Positions 29,025 to 39,389 of a stretch of 64,000 nt of DNA are shown one piece after another. Source of the stretch: Bacillus xiapuensis (GTDB lineage Bacteria > Bacillota > Bacilli > Bacillales > Domibacillaceae). The position numbers and the translations under genes are program-made. The notes under the pieces are model-generated. The model was given only the letters and a program-made list of their open reading frames with translations. It searched no databases and was not told the origin of the DNA. The stretch is taken from NCBI RefSeq assembly GCF_002797355.1, contig NZ_KZ454940.1:558001-622000 (forward strand). The letters run 5' to 3'. Position 1 is the stretch's first letter. Each line of letters opens with the position of its first letter.

Positions 29025-29228
29025 ATGGGGATCGCCAATATCGGCATACCTGGACTCATTATCATTCTCGTCATTACGCTCATTATATTCGGGCCGAAGA
29101 AGCTGCCTGAAATCGGCTCCGCCTTTGGCCAGACATTATCGGAATTTAAACGTGGAGCCAACAAACTAATGAACGATGACGAAGCAGAAGACAAAAAAGC
29201 GAAAAACGATCAGCTTCCAAAAGCGTAA
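29025..29228 (+). CDS. tatA: Twin-arginine translocase subunit TatA
   Basis: 67 residues: short N-terminus, one TM ([15 protein letters not shown]), hinge [16 protein letters not shown], amphipathic helix and a charged tail, the standard TatA/E form of Bacillus minimal Tat systems. AAGGAGGGAG precedes the ATG. Placed directly after the Tat-dependent dehydrogenase genes, as tatAd-tatCd sits beside phoD in B. subtilis. Forms the pore with the following TatC. Confidence 0.95.
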   Translation: MGIANIGIPGLIIILVITLIIFGPKKLPEIGSAFGQTLSEFKRGANKLMNDDEAEDKKAKNDQLPKA

Positions 29229-29245
29229 TGCAGGAGGTGAATGGG

Positions 29246-30013
29246 ATGGAAAAACCTGAAACCGCAGAAGAGCTTGCCTTAACCGAAGCGGAAAAAGAAC
29301 AGACACTCGTCGAGCATTTAACAGATTTGCGAAAAGCGGTCTTATCTTCTGTCATTTGCGTGCTGATCGTGTTTGCCGGCATGATGATCAGCATGCATAA
29401 GATCCTTCCGCTTCTGTCTCATGACCATAAATTGGTGATGCTTGGGCCTCTGGAAGTGATCAGGCTCTATGTCGGAATTAGTCTAGTGCTTGCTTTAGGT
29501 TTATCTGCACCGTTTATCTCGTGGCAGCTCTGGAAATTCTCTAAACCGGCACTGACCGACCGCGAGAGCAAAACCGCCTTATTATTTCTGCCGGCGATAT
29601 TTTTCAGTTTTCTCCTTGGCATCGTCTTTGGCTTTTATGTGACCTTTCCCACCGTCTACGGATTTTTAATAAACCTTGGTGAACAAAATTTCGACATGAT
29701 GGTCACAGCCAAGGAATACTTCCACTTTTTAATTATGACGACCGTGCCGATGGGCATTTTATTTGAAGTGCCGCTTTTGCTGATGTTTTTGACGGCTGTT
29801 CAACTAGTCACACCAGCCAAACTAAAAAAAGCAAGAAAATACGCTTTGCTCGTTCTGGCTATAATCTCAGCGGTAATCACTCCGCCTGACTTTATCTCGC
29901 AACTGCTTGTGCTCATCCCGCTCATCTTGCTGTATGAAGCAGGGATTATCTTATCAAGCTTAACCATCAAATGGGCGGATCGCAAGAATCATCGCAAGCA
30001 ATCCATCGCGTGA
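29246..30013 (+). CDS. tatC: Twin-arginine translocase subunit TatC
   Basis: 255 residues, six predicted TM segments, family motifs LVEHLTDLRKAV at the cytosolic N-terminus, FSKPALTDRESK, and the periplasmic-loop region around FLINLGEQNF. AGGAGGTG lies seven bases before the ATG at 29246; the upstream in-frame start (29228) overlaps the tatA stop and is less well placed. TatC binds the RR signal. With TatA it makes a minimal TatAC translocase, probably dedicated to the dehydrogenase in the same operon. Confidence 0.95.
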   Translation: MEKPETAEELALTEAEKEQTLVEHLTDLRKAVLSSVICVLIVFAGMMISMHKILPLLSHDHKLVMLGPLEVIRLYVGISLVLALGLSAPFISWQLWKFSKPALTDRESKTALLFLPAIFFSFLLGIVFGFYVTFPTVYGFLINLGEQNFDMMVTAKEYFHFLIMTTVPMGILFEVPLLLMFLTAVQLVTPAKLKKARKYALLVLAIISAVITPPDFISQLLVLIPLILLYEAGIILSSLTIKWADRKNHRKQSIA

Positions 30014-30014
30014 A

Positions 30015-30058
30015 CTACCCGCCACCTACGCTTCGCTTAGAAGTGGGAGACTTCTTTC
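30015..30058 (+). mobile_element. Solo IS200/IS605-type right-end remnant
   Basis: The sequence CCCGCCACCTACGCTTCGCT then TAGAAGTGGGAGACTTCT matches, from memory, the conserved 3' end (end hairpin) of IS200/IS605 elements in bacilli. No transposase or tnpB reading frame is nearby, so only the end is left. Confidence 0.5.
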
Positions 30059-30070
30059 GGATAGATGTAA

Positions 30071-30120
30071 AAAAAGAGGATGTTTCATCAGGAGCTTCAC
30101 CTGACGAAACATCCTCTTTT
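30071..30120. terminator. Bidirectional terminator
   Basis: Long arms AAAAGAGGATGTTTC...CAGG around a short loop, with complement ending CATCCTCTTTT at 30120. It closes the Tat operon and, on the minus strand, the small ORF at 30120-30362. Confidence 0.85.
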
Positions 30121-30362
30121 CATTCGCTCCCCTGAACGGCTGCGGGCACTTGGGAGAAGATAAAACAAGCCGCCGTCAAGGTGTCCGGATTCACTTGTTC
30201 AATAAATTCTTCCCCTTTCCTATTTAGATGAAATCTTCCTATTTTCATATAAAAGAAATCAGCGAACTTTATGCGTTCATTTCTTTTACAGCTGCCCAGC
30301 AGTTCTTCGGCGCAATGATGAAGCTGGAAGCGAATCCGTGATCCCCCTGCTTCCCCCCCCAT
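30120..30362 (-). CDS. Small hypothetical protein
   Basis: 80 codons, ending exactly at a terminator. Protein-like sequence (FQLHHCAEELLGSCKRNERIKF, FYMKIGRFHLNRKGEEF in parts). No family recognised. The ribosome site is unclear: the ATG is followed by G7, and an AGGGGGA lies a few codons inside the ORF, so translation might start internally. It is bounded by terminators on both sides, which favours a separate small gene. Confidence 0.4.
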   Translation of the reverse strand: MGGEAGGSRIRFQLHHCAEELLGSCKRNERIKFADFFYMKIGRFHLNRKGEEFIEQVNPDTLTAACFIFSQVPAAVQGSE

Positions 30363-30376
30363 TCTGGATGCTTAAA

Positions 30377-30410
30377 AAAACACTTGAACCGTCGCTTGTT
30401 CAAGTGTTTT
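30377..30410 (-). terminator. Terminator of the cydABCD operon
   Basis: 13-bp perfect arms AAAACACTTGAAC (30377-30389) and complement (30398-30410). On the minus strand followed by T-rich sequence, ten bases after the last stop codon. Confidence 0.85.
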
Positions 30411-30419
30411 ATCAGTCAA

Positions 30420-32153
30420 TTACAAATAAAACGGCCGGTCCAGATGGTAGAGCCGCTGATACCGTTCATTCGTCTGTAAGAGCTGTTCGTGGGAACCTTC
30501 CACAGTCAGCTCTCCTTTATCGAGAAACAGCACGCGGTCGGTTTTGTGAACAAAAGCCAAGTGATGAGTAATCCACAAGACTGACTTATCCCGCAGTACA
30601 GCAAACATCGTAGCCAACAGCTCCTTCTCGGTCAGAGGGTCTAACCCCACTGTCGGTTCATCCAAAATGACGATGGGCGCATTTTGAAGAAGAATGCGGG
30701 CTAAGGCGATGCGCTGCCGCTCTCCGCCTGAAAAGCGGCTGCCCATTTCATACATTGGCGTATGATACCCGTCTGGCAGTGAGACAATCAAGTCATGCAT
30801 CTTCACTCGTTTAGCCGCTTCATACACCTGCTCATCCGTTGCCTCCAGATTTCCTAAGCGAATATTATTGAGGATTGTGGTATCAAATAAATGCGGCTGC
30901 TGATTTAACACGGCAACCCATTTTGTAATCTGATCACCGATATCAGCTGTAGCCGTGCCATTTATCGCAACCGAACCCTGAACTGGCGATACCGTTCCTT
31001 CCACTAGCTTTAAGACCGTGGATTTCCCTGACCCGCTCGGTCCGAGCAGAGCAACATGTTCTCCAGGCGCTAAGGAAAAGGAAACATCTTTAAGAACAGG
31101 CGGTCCGTCCGCATATTGAAAGGAGACGCGATCAAACATTAACTGCAGCGGCTCATCAGGCAAAACCATTGCTGAATCTGCATTCTTCGCAAAGCGCTCG
31201 CTGTCCTCCTCCACCTTTGAAAGCCTGTTAATTGATTCCTGATAAGAGGGAATTTCGCTAATGGCATCCGATAAAGGCAGAAAGGCTTCCGTAATCGGAA
31301 AAAGCACTAATACAAAAGCGGCGATCAGCGTGTGAGCAATCTCTCCGCTGGCGGAAGCATTCGCTGTCCATGCAAGCATGGAGACGACCATCACAGCAAT
31401 GACAATTTGTGCGGCCGAATTTCTCCAGCGGATAAAACGGTTCCGCTTTCTCTCCAGCCCTAGCAGCTGCTGCTCCGCCTGCTCATATGCTTCAATAAAC
31501 TCCGCTTGGCGACCGCTGTGCTGCCAAGCGCTGATTCCCATCACCGCATCTGCCAGCCGGTCATAGAGAGCGTGGCGGTCTTGCTTAATCCTCCGCACGT
31601 TCGCTTTCATCACAAGCAGAGACACAAACGGGAACAAGAACACGAGCACTCCCGCATAGATCGCCATCAATAGAGCAAATGGCCAGGAGAAGAAGCCGAG
31701 CGCAGCAACGGCAATCACATATAAACACAAGCTGACTAAGCTCGGGAAAACCGTTTTTAAATATATATCTTGAAGCCGTTCAATATCATCCGCCAGCATG
31801 CCCAGAACATCCCCGGTTTTCAGCTTGGCGAGCGGATGCGTGATTTGCGGTTCAATCAGCTGATACACCTTCAAACGCATTCGGGAAAGAATTTTCAATA
31901 CGGCATCATGTCCGATTAACCTTTCAATGTAACGCGAAACCGCTCGCCCGATGCCAAACGCCCGCACAGCGACAATGGGAATATAGATCATTAATAGATT
32001 TTCTGGCCGCGTAGCCGCCTTGGAAATGAGGAACCCAGAGACAAACATTAAAAAGGAAGCCGAAAAGACCGTTAGCAGCCCGAAGAAAATGACAAACAGC
32101 AATAATCCTTTATTCTCTTTTAAATAAGGAAGAACCCAGCCTTTATCCTTCAT
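30420..32153 (-). CDS. cydC: ABC exporter subunit, CydC type (B. subtilis CydD position)
   Basis: 577 residues, half-transporter with six TM segments and a C-terminal ATPase: Walker A GPSGSGKSTVLK, signature FSGGERQRIALARIL, Walker B IVILDEPTVGLD, H-loop ITHHLAF. The segment VAVRAFGIGRAVSRYIERLIGHDAVLKIL is diagnostic of CydC rather than CydD subunits. With CydD it forms the heterodimeric exporter needed for assembly of cytochrome bd. Its ATG overlaps the stop of the preceding gene (ATGA). It is last in the operon; B. subtilis nomenclature calls the gene in this position cydD. Confidence 0.92.
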   Translation of the reverse strand: MKDKGWVLPYLKENKGLLLFVIFFGLLTVFSASFLMFVSGFLISKAATRPENLLMIYIPIVAVRAFGIGRAVSRYIERLIGHDAVLKILSRMRLKVYQLIEPQITHPLAKLKTGDVLGMLADDIERLQDIYLKTVFPSLVSLCLYVIAVAALGFFSWPFALLMAIYAGVLVFLFPFVSLLVMKANVRRIKQDRHALYDRLADAVMGISAWQHSGRQAEFIEAYEQAEQQLLGLERKRNRFIRWRNSAAQIVIAVMVVSMLAWTANASASGEIAHTLIAAFVLVLFPITEAFLPLSDAISEIPSYQESINRLSKVEEDSERFAKNADSAMVLPDEPLQLMFDRVSFQYADGPPVLKDVSFSLAPGEHVALLGPSGSGKSTVLKLVEGTVSPVQGSVAINGTATADIGDQITKWVAVLNQQPHLFDTTILNNIRLGNLEATDEQVYEAAKRVKMHDLIVSLPDGYHTPMYEMGSRFSGGERQRIALARILLQNAPIVILDEPTVGLDPLTEKELLATMFAVLRDKSVLWITHHLAFVHKTDRVLFLDKGELTVEGSHEQLLQTNERYQRLYHLDRPFYL

Positions 32154-33871
32154 GTCTCATCCCCCATTTGTATCTTCACCATCTCGCAGTACGGCCCTTT
32201 CTTCTTCATTAACTCCTCATGGGTTCCCTCTTCTATAATAGTTCCGTGTTTCAAGAAATAAATATAATCCATCTCCTTCATCCAGTGCAGGCGATGCGTG
32301 GCAAGAAACACTAATTTATCTTGAAAGAGGGCAAGAAATCTTTTCTTTAAGTCATACTCTGTCTCGATGTCCAAGTGGGCGGTCGGTTCATCCAATAATA
32401 ATAGCGGGCGATCCTCAAGAAAAGCCCGGGCAATGGCTACTCGCTGGGCTTGTCCGCCGCTGAGTGAGCGTCCGCCTTCACCAATCTTCTCATGCAATCC
32501 GTCCGGGCATTCTTTCAGCAGCTCAGATAAGCCCGCCTGCTCAGCCGCCCATTGCACTTCTTCCAGCGCAGCATCCGGACGGTAAAAAGCAATGTTCTGC
32601 AGAATGCTGCCCTGAAACAAATACGGTTGCTGAGGAATATAGTTCAGCTGCTTTTGCCACTCCTTGCGCTGCAAGTGAGAAAATGACTGTCCATTGATTT
32701 CGATATTTCCTGAATGAGTTTCCGCGAAGCCGCCGATCAAATCAATAAGCGTTGACTTTCCCGCACCGCTTTCCCCAACAATGCCAATCTTCTGATACCC
32801 TGATACAGAAAGGCTGACATCTTTCAGTGACGGCTGGCCCTTTGGATCATGCTGAACGGTGGCAGAGGTTAAACGGATGCAGCTCTGTCTGCTCCAATCG
32901 GAAATAGGGCTTCTTTCTTCCGTTCGAAAACGCGGAATAGCGGCGATTTCTCTCAGCTTTTTCCCGGCTTCCTGCCCGTTTAGCGATGCGTGGTAATCAG
33001 AGCCAATCTCTCGTATAGGGAGAAAATATTCGGGAGCGAGAATTAGAATGGTCAGGGCCGGCAGCAAAAGCATGTCGCCCTCCACCAATCGCAGCCCTAA
33101 GAAAACCGCCACCGTCGCAACAGAAAGCATGGTGAAAAAGTCCATCGCGAAGGAAGACAAGAACGCAAACTTCAACGTGCCCATCGTGGTTTTCCGGTAG
33201 CGGCTGCTGACCGCCTCAATGTTCTTGCTGTGAAATTTGCTTAACCCCAGATACTTTAATGTTTCCAGTCCTCTCAGGGAGTCGACAAAGTGATTCGAAA
33301 GCACGCGGTACATGCTCCACTGCTTATCGGCCTTTTTTTGGGCCGCCCAGCCCAGCAGAATCATAAAGGCGATCAAGATCGGCAATGTCACAAGCAAAAT
33401 AATGGCTGATGTCCGATCCTGCACACCGATGTAGATGACCACCATGCCCGGGATGATCGCCATATTCATCAGCTTTGGCGTAAACAGCACAAGATACTGC
33501 TTGAAATGGGACACTCCCTCCAAGAGCAATGTCACAATACTGCCTGTTCCAAGCTGTTTTGCGATGCGCGGTCCTTGATGAAAGAGGTTATCAAGCACTT
33601 CAGCGCGCAATTTCGTTCCGATATTGTCGGCATAGCGTTCCGCGAGTTTTTGCTTGATATGATGAAGGCCATGACGGGCAAGAAAGCTAAGGGCAAACAA
33701 CAGTGTCTCGAAATACATCTCCTGCCATTTCCCCGAATGAAAAAGATGAGTGACCACCTCCGCAAGCATGATCGCTTGCAGAAGAATGGACACTCCTTGT
33801 AAAAACGTTAAGATCGCAAAAGCACCTAATAGCTTCTTCATTCCTTCATATTGAAGCAATTGCTTATCCAT
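32150..33871 (-). CDS. cydD: ABC exporter subunit, CydD type (B. subtilis CydC position)
   Basis: 573 residues, six TM plus ATPase: Walker A GESGAGKSTLID, signature LSGGQAQRVAIARAF, Walker B LLLLDEPTAHLD, H-loop ATHRLHW. The segment FLSSFAMDFFTMLSVATVAVFLGLRL...PEYFLPIREIGSDYHA is the typical CydD-family core. Partner of the following CydC-type subunit in the exporter required for bd oxidase maturation. Start and stop overlap its neighbours by one to four bases, so all four cyd genes are translationally coupled. Confidence 0.92.
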   Translation of the reverse strand: MDKQLLQYEGMKKLLGAFAILTFLQGVSILLQAIMLAEVVTHLFHSGKWQEMYFETLLFALSFLARHGLHHIKQKLAERYADNIGTKLRAEVLDNLFHQGPRIAKQLGTGSIVTLLLEGVSHFKQYLVLFTPKLMNMAIIPGMVVIYIGVQDRTSAIILLVTLPILIAFMILLGWAAQKKADKQWSMYRVLSNHFVDSLRGLETLKYLGLSKFHSKNIEAVSSRYRKTTMGTLKFAFLSSFAMDFFTMLSVATVAVFLGLRLVEGDMLLLPALTILILAPEYFLPIREIGSDYHASLNGQEAGKKLREIAAIPRFRTEERSPISDWSRQSCIRLTSATVQHDPKGQPSLKDVSLSVSGYQKIGIVGESGAGKSTLIDLIGGFAETHSGNIEINGQSFSHLQRKEWQKQLNYIPQQPYLFQGSILQNIAFYRPDAALEEVQWAAEQAGLSELLKECPDGLHEKIGEGGRSLSGGQAQRVAIARAFLEDRPLLLLDEPTAHLDIETEYDLKKRFLALFQDKLVFLATHRLHWMKEMDYIYFLKHGTIIEEGTHEELMKKKGPYCEMVKIQMGDET

Positions 33872-34881
33872 TAATAAACCATGTCCTTCCCATCTACACG
33901 CTTACGGAATACATAGTAGCTCCAAATCTGATAGCCGAGCACGAAAGGAAGAAGAGTTAACGCGACAATAGTCATCACTTTTAACGAATAAGCTCCCGAA
34001 GCCGCATTATAGACTGTCAGATCATAAGTGTTCTTAATAGAGCTGATCATCACGCGCGGGAACAGCGCCACAAATATCGTAGCAATCGTTAAAGCAATGC
34101 CGGCACCACTGAAAAAGAACGACCAGCCGTCGCGCTTCATCTTCAGCATAAAGATGACGGCTGCGTAGCAGACAACAATCAAGACAATCATCGGAATCGT
34201 AACTTGTTCTCTATAGGTAAACAAATCCGTTTCTCGATAAGACAGCGCCACGAAGGCGACAAGGGCAGCCAGCACTGCAAAAATGACTTTTTGAGCGAGC
34301 TGGCGGGCGCGCGCTTGCAAATCACCGACTGTGCGCAAGGTTAAAAACACTAATCCGTGCAGCAAGCATAATAAAGTAACAGTCACCCCGCCCGTCACGG
34401 AATAGACATTGACATAATCTGAAAAGCCGGCGCGCAATGTCATCGTTTCATCAATCGGCATACCTCTTAACAAGCTGGAAAACAGCACTCCGAATAGAAA
34501 TGGAGGCAGCAGGCTTCCGAAGAAGATGACCCAGTCCCATGCTTTGGTCCATGAAGTATGTTCGACCTTTCCTCTGAATTCAAAAGCCACCCCGCGACCG
34601 ATCAAAGCGAGCAGGACAAAGACAAACGGGATATAATAGCCGCTAAACATCGTTGCATACCAGTGAGGAAAAGCGGCGAATATTGCCCCTCCCCCCGTAA
34701 GCAGCCACACTTCATTCGCATCCCAGAAAGGACCGATCGTATTGACCATGATTCTTCTTTCCAAATCGTTTCTTCCCAATAGACGCCCGGCCATGCCTAC
34801 ACCAAAGTCGAAGCCTTCCAGAAAAAAGAAACCGATAAACAGAACAGCTACGAGTATAAACCACAATTCACTCAATTCCAT
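33871..34881 (-). CDS. cydB: Cytochrome bd ubiquinol/menaquinol oxidase subunit II
   Basis: 336 residues, about eight TM segments. N-terminal motif FLEGFDFGVGMAGRLLGRND followed by IGPFWDANEVWLLTGGGAIFAAFPHWYA is the conserved CydB start. Stop and start codons overlap cydA (34881) and cydD (33871). It pairs with CydA to form the high-affinity terminal oxidase in the cytoplasmic membrane. Confidence 0.96.
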   Translation of the reverse strand: MELSELWFILVAVLFIGFFFLEGFDFGVGMAGRLLGRNDLERRIMVNTIGPFWDANEVWLLTGGGAIFAAFPHWYATMFSGYYIPFVFVLLALIGRGVAFEFRGKVEHTSWTKAWDWVIFFGSLLPPFLFGVLFSSLLRGMPIDETMTLRAGFSDYVNVYSVTGGVTVTLLCLLHGLVFLTLRTVGDLQARARQLAQKVIFAVLAALVAFVALSYRETDLFTYREQVTIPMIVLIVVCYAAVIFMLKMKRDGWSFFFSGAGIALTIATIFVALFPRVMISSIKNTYDLTVYNAASGAYSLKVMTIVALTLLPFVLGYQIWSYYVFRKRVDGKDMVY

Positions 34882-36278
34882 TATTGGATAGCCTCCTTGC
34901 TAAACGGATCAATGGTTTCGCTTCTATCAGCAGGATCGTGAGTATGTTCGGTTCCCTTCTTAATTTCTCGAACGAACAAATACACGAGCACAATCGCCAG
35001 AATCAAATAGATCGTTGTAAAGGCGATGAAAGAAAATAATAAGGCCTCGTATGATACGTTAGGGGAGACAGATGCCGATGTCGTCATCAATCCGAACACC
35101 GTCCAAGGCTGACGGCCGATTTCTGTCATAATCCAGCCTGCTGTATTGGCGATAAATGGAAAAGAGATCAGCGCCACCATCGCTTTTAGGAACCACTTTT
35201 TATGAGCCAGCGTCTTTTTGAACTGGAACCATAATCCCAAGAGAGAAAACAAGATCATCGCCATGCCGGCTGCCACCATCACTCTAAAGCTCCAGAATGT
35301 GGTTTTAACTGGCGGGATATAATTGCCCGGTCCATACTTTTCTTCATACTCCTTCTGAAGGGTCAGCATGCCCGGCACCGATCCGGAGAACTTCTCGTAC
35401 GTTAAATAACTTAATGCGTACGGAATCGCAACCTCAAAGGAATTTTCTTGCTTTTCTACATCAATGTTGGCAAATAATGTCCACGGAGCTGGATCTTCAC
35501 TGTCTTCCCACAGCCCTTCACTTGCAGCCATTTTCATTGGCTGAGACTGCATTAAATGCTGCGCTTGGGAATGTCCGCTCCAAGCAATGCCGATTCCAGA
35601 GATTAAGGCTACAACTAAAGCCAAATTGAACGATTTCGCAAAAAACACTGTTTCTTGCTTTTTTAATAATTTATACGCACTGACGCCGGCAATGAAAAAG
35701 GCACCTGTTGCCAACGCGCCAAATATGACATGCGGAAACTCCACTAATAGCTGCGGATTAGTCAATAGCGCAAAGAAATCATTCATTTCTGCTCTTCCGT
35801 TTTTCATGACAAACCCTACCGGTTCCTGCATAAAAGAGTTTGCTGCTAAGATCCAAAGAGCGGAGAGCATTGTTCCGATCGAAACAAGCCAAATGCACAT
35901 TAAATGCACTTTCTTCGATAACCGATCCCAGCCAAAAATCCATAATCCAATAAATGTAGATTCCATAAAGAACGCCAGCAGCGCTTCAATGGCAAGCGGC
36001 GCCCCAAACACATCGCCTACAAATCGCGAGTATTCCGACCAGTTCATTCCAAATTGAAATTCCTGAATAATACCGGTCACAACACCCACGGCAAAGTTAA
36101 TGAGAAACAAATGTCCCCAGAACTTCGCCATCTTCTTGTACACTTCTTGCTTTTTCACTACATAGAATGTTTCCATCAGAGCAACCATAAACACTAGCCC
36201 GATTGATAAAGGCACGAACAAAAAGTGAAAAATGGTCGTTGCTCCGAACTGAAGTCTGGCTAACATTAACTCAGTCAT
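34881..36278 (-). CDS. cydA: Cytochrome bd oxidase subunit I
   Basis: 465 residues, near the B. subtilis length, with the short Q-loop of Bacillus-type CydA. Visible motifs: RLQFGATTIFHFLFVPLSIGL (haem b595 His), PHVIFGALATGAFFIAG (haem b558 His), SGSVPGMLTLQKEYEEKYG (Q loop) and the GRQPW signature (EIGRQPWTVFGLMTT). First gene of cydA-B-D-C. The ~250-base upstream region is AT-rich with several TTGTGA/TCACAA-like half-sites, but no complete Rex palindrome that I would call. Confidence 0.96.
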   Translation of the reverse strand: MTELMLARLQFGATTIFHFLFVPLSIGLVFMVALMETFYVVKKQEVYKKMAKFWGHLFLINFAVGVVTGIIQEFQFGMNWSEYSRFVGDVFGAPLAIEALLAFFMESTFIGLWIFGWDRLSKKVHLMCIWLVSIGTMLSALWILAANSFMQEPVGFVMKNGRAEMNDFFALLTNPQLLVEFPHVIFGALATGAFFIAGVSAYKLLKKQETVFFAKSFNLALVVALISGIGIAWSGHSQAQHLMQSQPMKMAASEGLWEDSEDPAPWTLFANIDVEKQENSFEVAIPYALSYLTYEKFSGSVPGMLTLQKEYEEKYGPGNYIPPVKTTFWSFRVMVAAGMAMILFSLLGLWFQFKKTLAHKKWFLKAMVALISFPFIANTAGWIMTEIGRQPWTVFGLMTTSASVSPNVSYEALLFSFIAFTTIYLILAIVLVYLFVREIKKGTEHTHDPADRSETIDPFSKEAIQ

Positions 36279-36533
36279 GTCTTTCCCCTCACATTTTCTA
36301 TGTTTTACCCATCAAATTCTTGCACGTTCACCGTTTCACAATGCAGAATATAATTTTATTGTAATGGAGAAGTGTGAGGGATGTATGAGATAAATTTAAA
36401 CAACTTGTGAGAATTATTCGTATAATTTGTGACAATAATCCTATATGGTTTATTTTTCACATAAATCTTTTTACTTACTATTAAGTAATATTTAGGTAAT
36501 GATATCTAGAAAAATATGGTGAATGATGGGGAA
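36279..36533. other. cydA leader and upstream region
   Basis: AT-rich. Contains isolated TTGTGA/TTCACA half-sites (for example around 36408, 36428, 36456) that could bind redox regulators. No gene. Confidence 0.4.
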
Positions 36534-36569
36534 TAAAAAAAGGAGATAGAGCCGGTGACTCTATCTCCT
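36534..36569 (-). terminator. Terminator of ldh-lctP
   Basis: Arms AGGAGATAGAG (36541-36551) and complement (36559-36569). On the minus strand followed by T7. Confidence 0.85.
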
Positions 36570-36590
36570 GCATAACAGGTGATCATACCT

Positions 36591-38165
36591 TTAGAAGAAA
36601 AAGGAAAGCACATAGGTCCATATACAAACAAATGCTAATAACCCGAAGCTATATTTAATCGTCATTTTCGTTAAAGCGGCTTCCTTCCCAGTCTCTCCTA
36701 CTGCGGCTGTAGCAATCGCAATGGATTGCGGAGAAATCAGCTTAGCAATTACTCCACCGGCCGTATTCGCTGCGACTAATAGGGATGGATTCGTACCAAT
36801 AATATTTCCGGCTGTGACTTGAATAGGCGCAAACAAAGTGTTGTTATTGACAACAGAGCCGGTCATAAATACGCCAATCCAGCCAAGGATCGGTGACAGA
36901 ATCGGAAAGACATTGCCGGCCGTTGCAACCGCTTCTCCTAAAGCGACGGTTAAGCCACCATAGGTCATTAGCTTAGCAATTCCGATAATCGCACTGATCA
37001 TCACGATAGGCACCCAGAACTCCGCCACCGTTTTTTTCAACAATCCGAGGCTTTCCCGGAAATGGATGCGGCTGGTTGTCGCAATCGTTGTCAGCCCCGC
37101 TAATAATATCGCTGTTCCCGTAGATCCGAGTATATCAATATTGACGGAAATAGAAGATCCAGGTATTATAAACTGTACTATCGAAAATTCTAGCGCTCCG
37201 CCTTCAGCAAACAGCCCTTTAAACGCTGGCAAACTCCAGATTAAAACGAACAGCGTCAATAAGTAAAACGGAGACCATGATTTCACCACTTCAGATGTGG
37301 AATGCTTCTCCACTTCAGCGGATTTTCCGCTTAGCAAGAAGATATGCTTCGGCTGCCACTTTTTCAGGAACAGCGCCAATATTCCCATAGCTAATAATGA
37401 CGGAATGATGTCCGCTAACTGCGGACCGACAAAGATTGTGATCAGCGCCTGAGCCGCTGTATACGTCGTCGATACCACGAATATCGCCGGCAAGATTTCT
37501 TTAATCCCTTTAAATCCGTCAATGAGCCAAACTAATAAAAATGGAATCGTGAAGTTAATAATCGGCAGGGTAAGCGCACTGATAACGGACACATTCATTG
37601 AAGTGACATCATGCCCCAAGTTAAAGGTGTCAATAATGCCAACCGGTATTCCGATCGCGCCGAACGCTCCCGCTGCCCCATTAGCAATTAAGCATAGCAT
37701 AGCAGCTTGAAGCGGCTGAAATCCTAGAGAAACTAACAGCACCGCACAAATAGCAATCGGTACCCCAAATCCTGCTGCGCCTTCCAAAAAGGCGTTAAAG
37801 CAAAAACCGATTAATAAAAGCTGAATGCGCTGGTCCTGTGAGATCTCCACAATGTTACCGCGCAAAATATCAAATTTCCCTGATTTGACCGCGATTTTAT
37901 AAAGCCAAACTGCCATTATGATAATATAACCAATCGGCCATATTCCTTGGATCAATCCTTGGATGATGCTGCCTGAAGCATCACCCAATGGCAGCTTAAA
38001 GATAAAGAAGGCGATAAGAAAGGTAATAAATAAATTTAAAAGTGCAGCATGAATACCTTTCATCTTAAACAATGTTAAGCACAAAAGAAATAACAAGATC
38101 GGTACAGCGGCGATTAATGCTGAAATAGCCAAGTTACCGAATGGATCAAATGTACCTACTAACAT
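36591..38165 (-). CDS. lctP: L-lactate permease
   Basis: 524 residues, 12-14 TM segments of the LctP/LldP lactate permease family. Recognisable parts: FCFNAFLEGAAGFGVPIAICAVLL, GAAGAFGAIGIPVGI, and the C-terminal LVAANTAGGVIAKLISPQSIAIATAAVG. AAAGGGG precedes the ATG. It lies 29 bases after ldh, the same gene pair as B. subtilis ldh-lctP, and probably exports or exchanges lactate during fermentation. Terminator immediately downstream. Confidence 0.95.
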   Translation of the reverse strand: MLVGTFDPFGNLAISALIAAVPILLFLLCLTLFKMKGIHAALLNLFITFLIAFFIFKLPLGDASGSIIQGLIQGIWPIGYIIIMAVWLYKIAVKSGKFDILRGNIVEISQDQRIQLLLIGFCFNAFLEGAAGFGVPIAICAVLLVSLGFQPLQAAMLCLIANGAAGAFGAIGIPVGIIDTFNLGHDVTSMNVSVISALTLPIINFTIPFLLVWLIDGFKGIKEILPAIFVVSTTYTAAQALITIFVGPQLADIIPSLLAMGILALFLKKWQPKHIFLLSGKSAEVEKHSTSEVVKSWSPFYLLTLFVLIWSLPAFKGLFAEGGALEFSIVQFIIPGSSISVNIDILGSTGTAILLAGLTTIATTSRIHFRESLGLLKKTVAEFWVPIVMISAIIGIAKLMTYGGLTVALGEAVATAGNVFPILSPILGWIGVFMTGSVVNNNTLFAPIQVTAGNIIGTNPSLLVAANTAGGVIAKLISPQSIAIATAAVGETGKEAALTKMTIKYSFGLLAFVCIWTYVLSFFF

Positions 38166-38194
38166 AACAATTTCCCCTTTTAGCTAAGCATCTG

Positions 38195-39157
<963 letters not shown>

Positions 39158-39280
39158 CTATCGATTTTGGTAATTGAATCCTTCAAGCTTCACTTCTAAC
39201 TGCCAACCCCGTTGCTTCTCTAAAAATAAGGAATTCCTTACACAACAACTATCATTCTTTTTTAAAAAAGCATCGAGAAG

Positions 39281-39330
39281 TGTGAAATATTTCACGAATA
39301 AATCATACTATACCGCTTTCATCCCTGCAA
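39281..39330 (-). promoter_or_regulatory. ldh promoter with Rex operator
   Basis: On the minus strand TTGCAG (39325-39330), 17-base spacer, TATGAT (39302-39307), then the palindrome CGTGAAATATTTCACA (39281-39296), matching the Bacillus Rex site (TTGTGAAATATTTCACAA) at 14 of 16 positions. The operator overlaps the likely start of transcription. Confidence 0.85.
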
Positions 39331-39389
39331 CAATTTTTAGCAATTATTCTGTATATAAACTTCCGTCAGACTCCCCCCTTCAAAAATGA

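Noticed and set aside
36300-36470. Rex operator upstream of cydA
   Set aside because: Only half-sites seen; no complete TTGTGA-N6-TCACAA palindrome.
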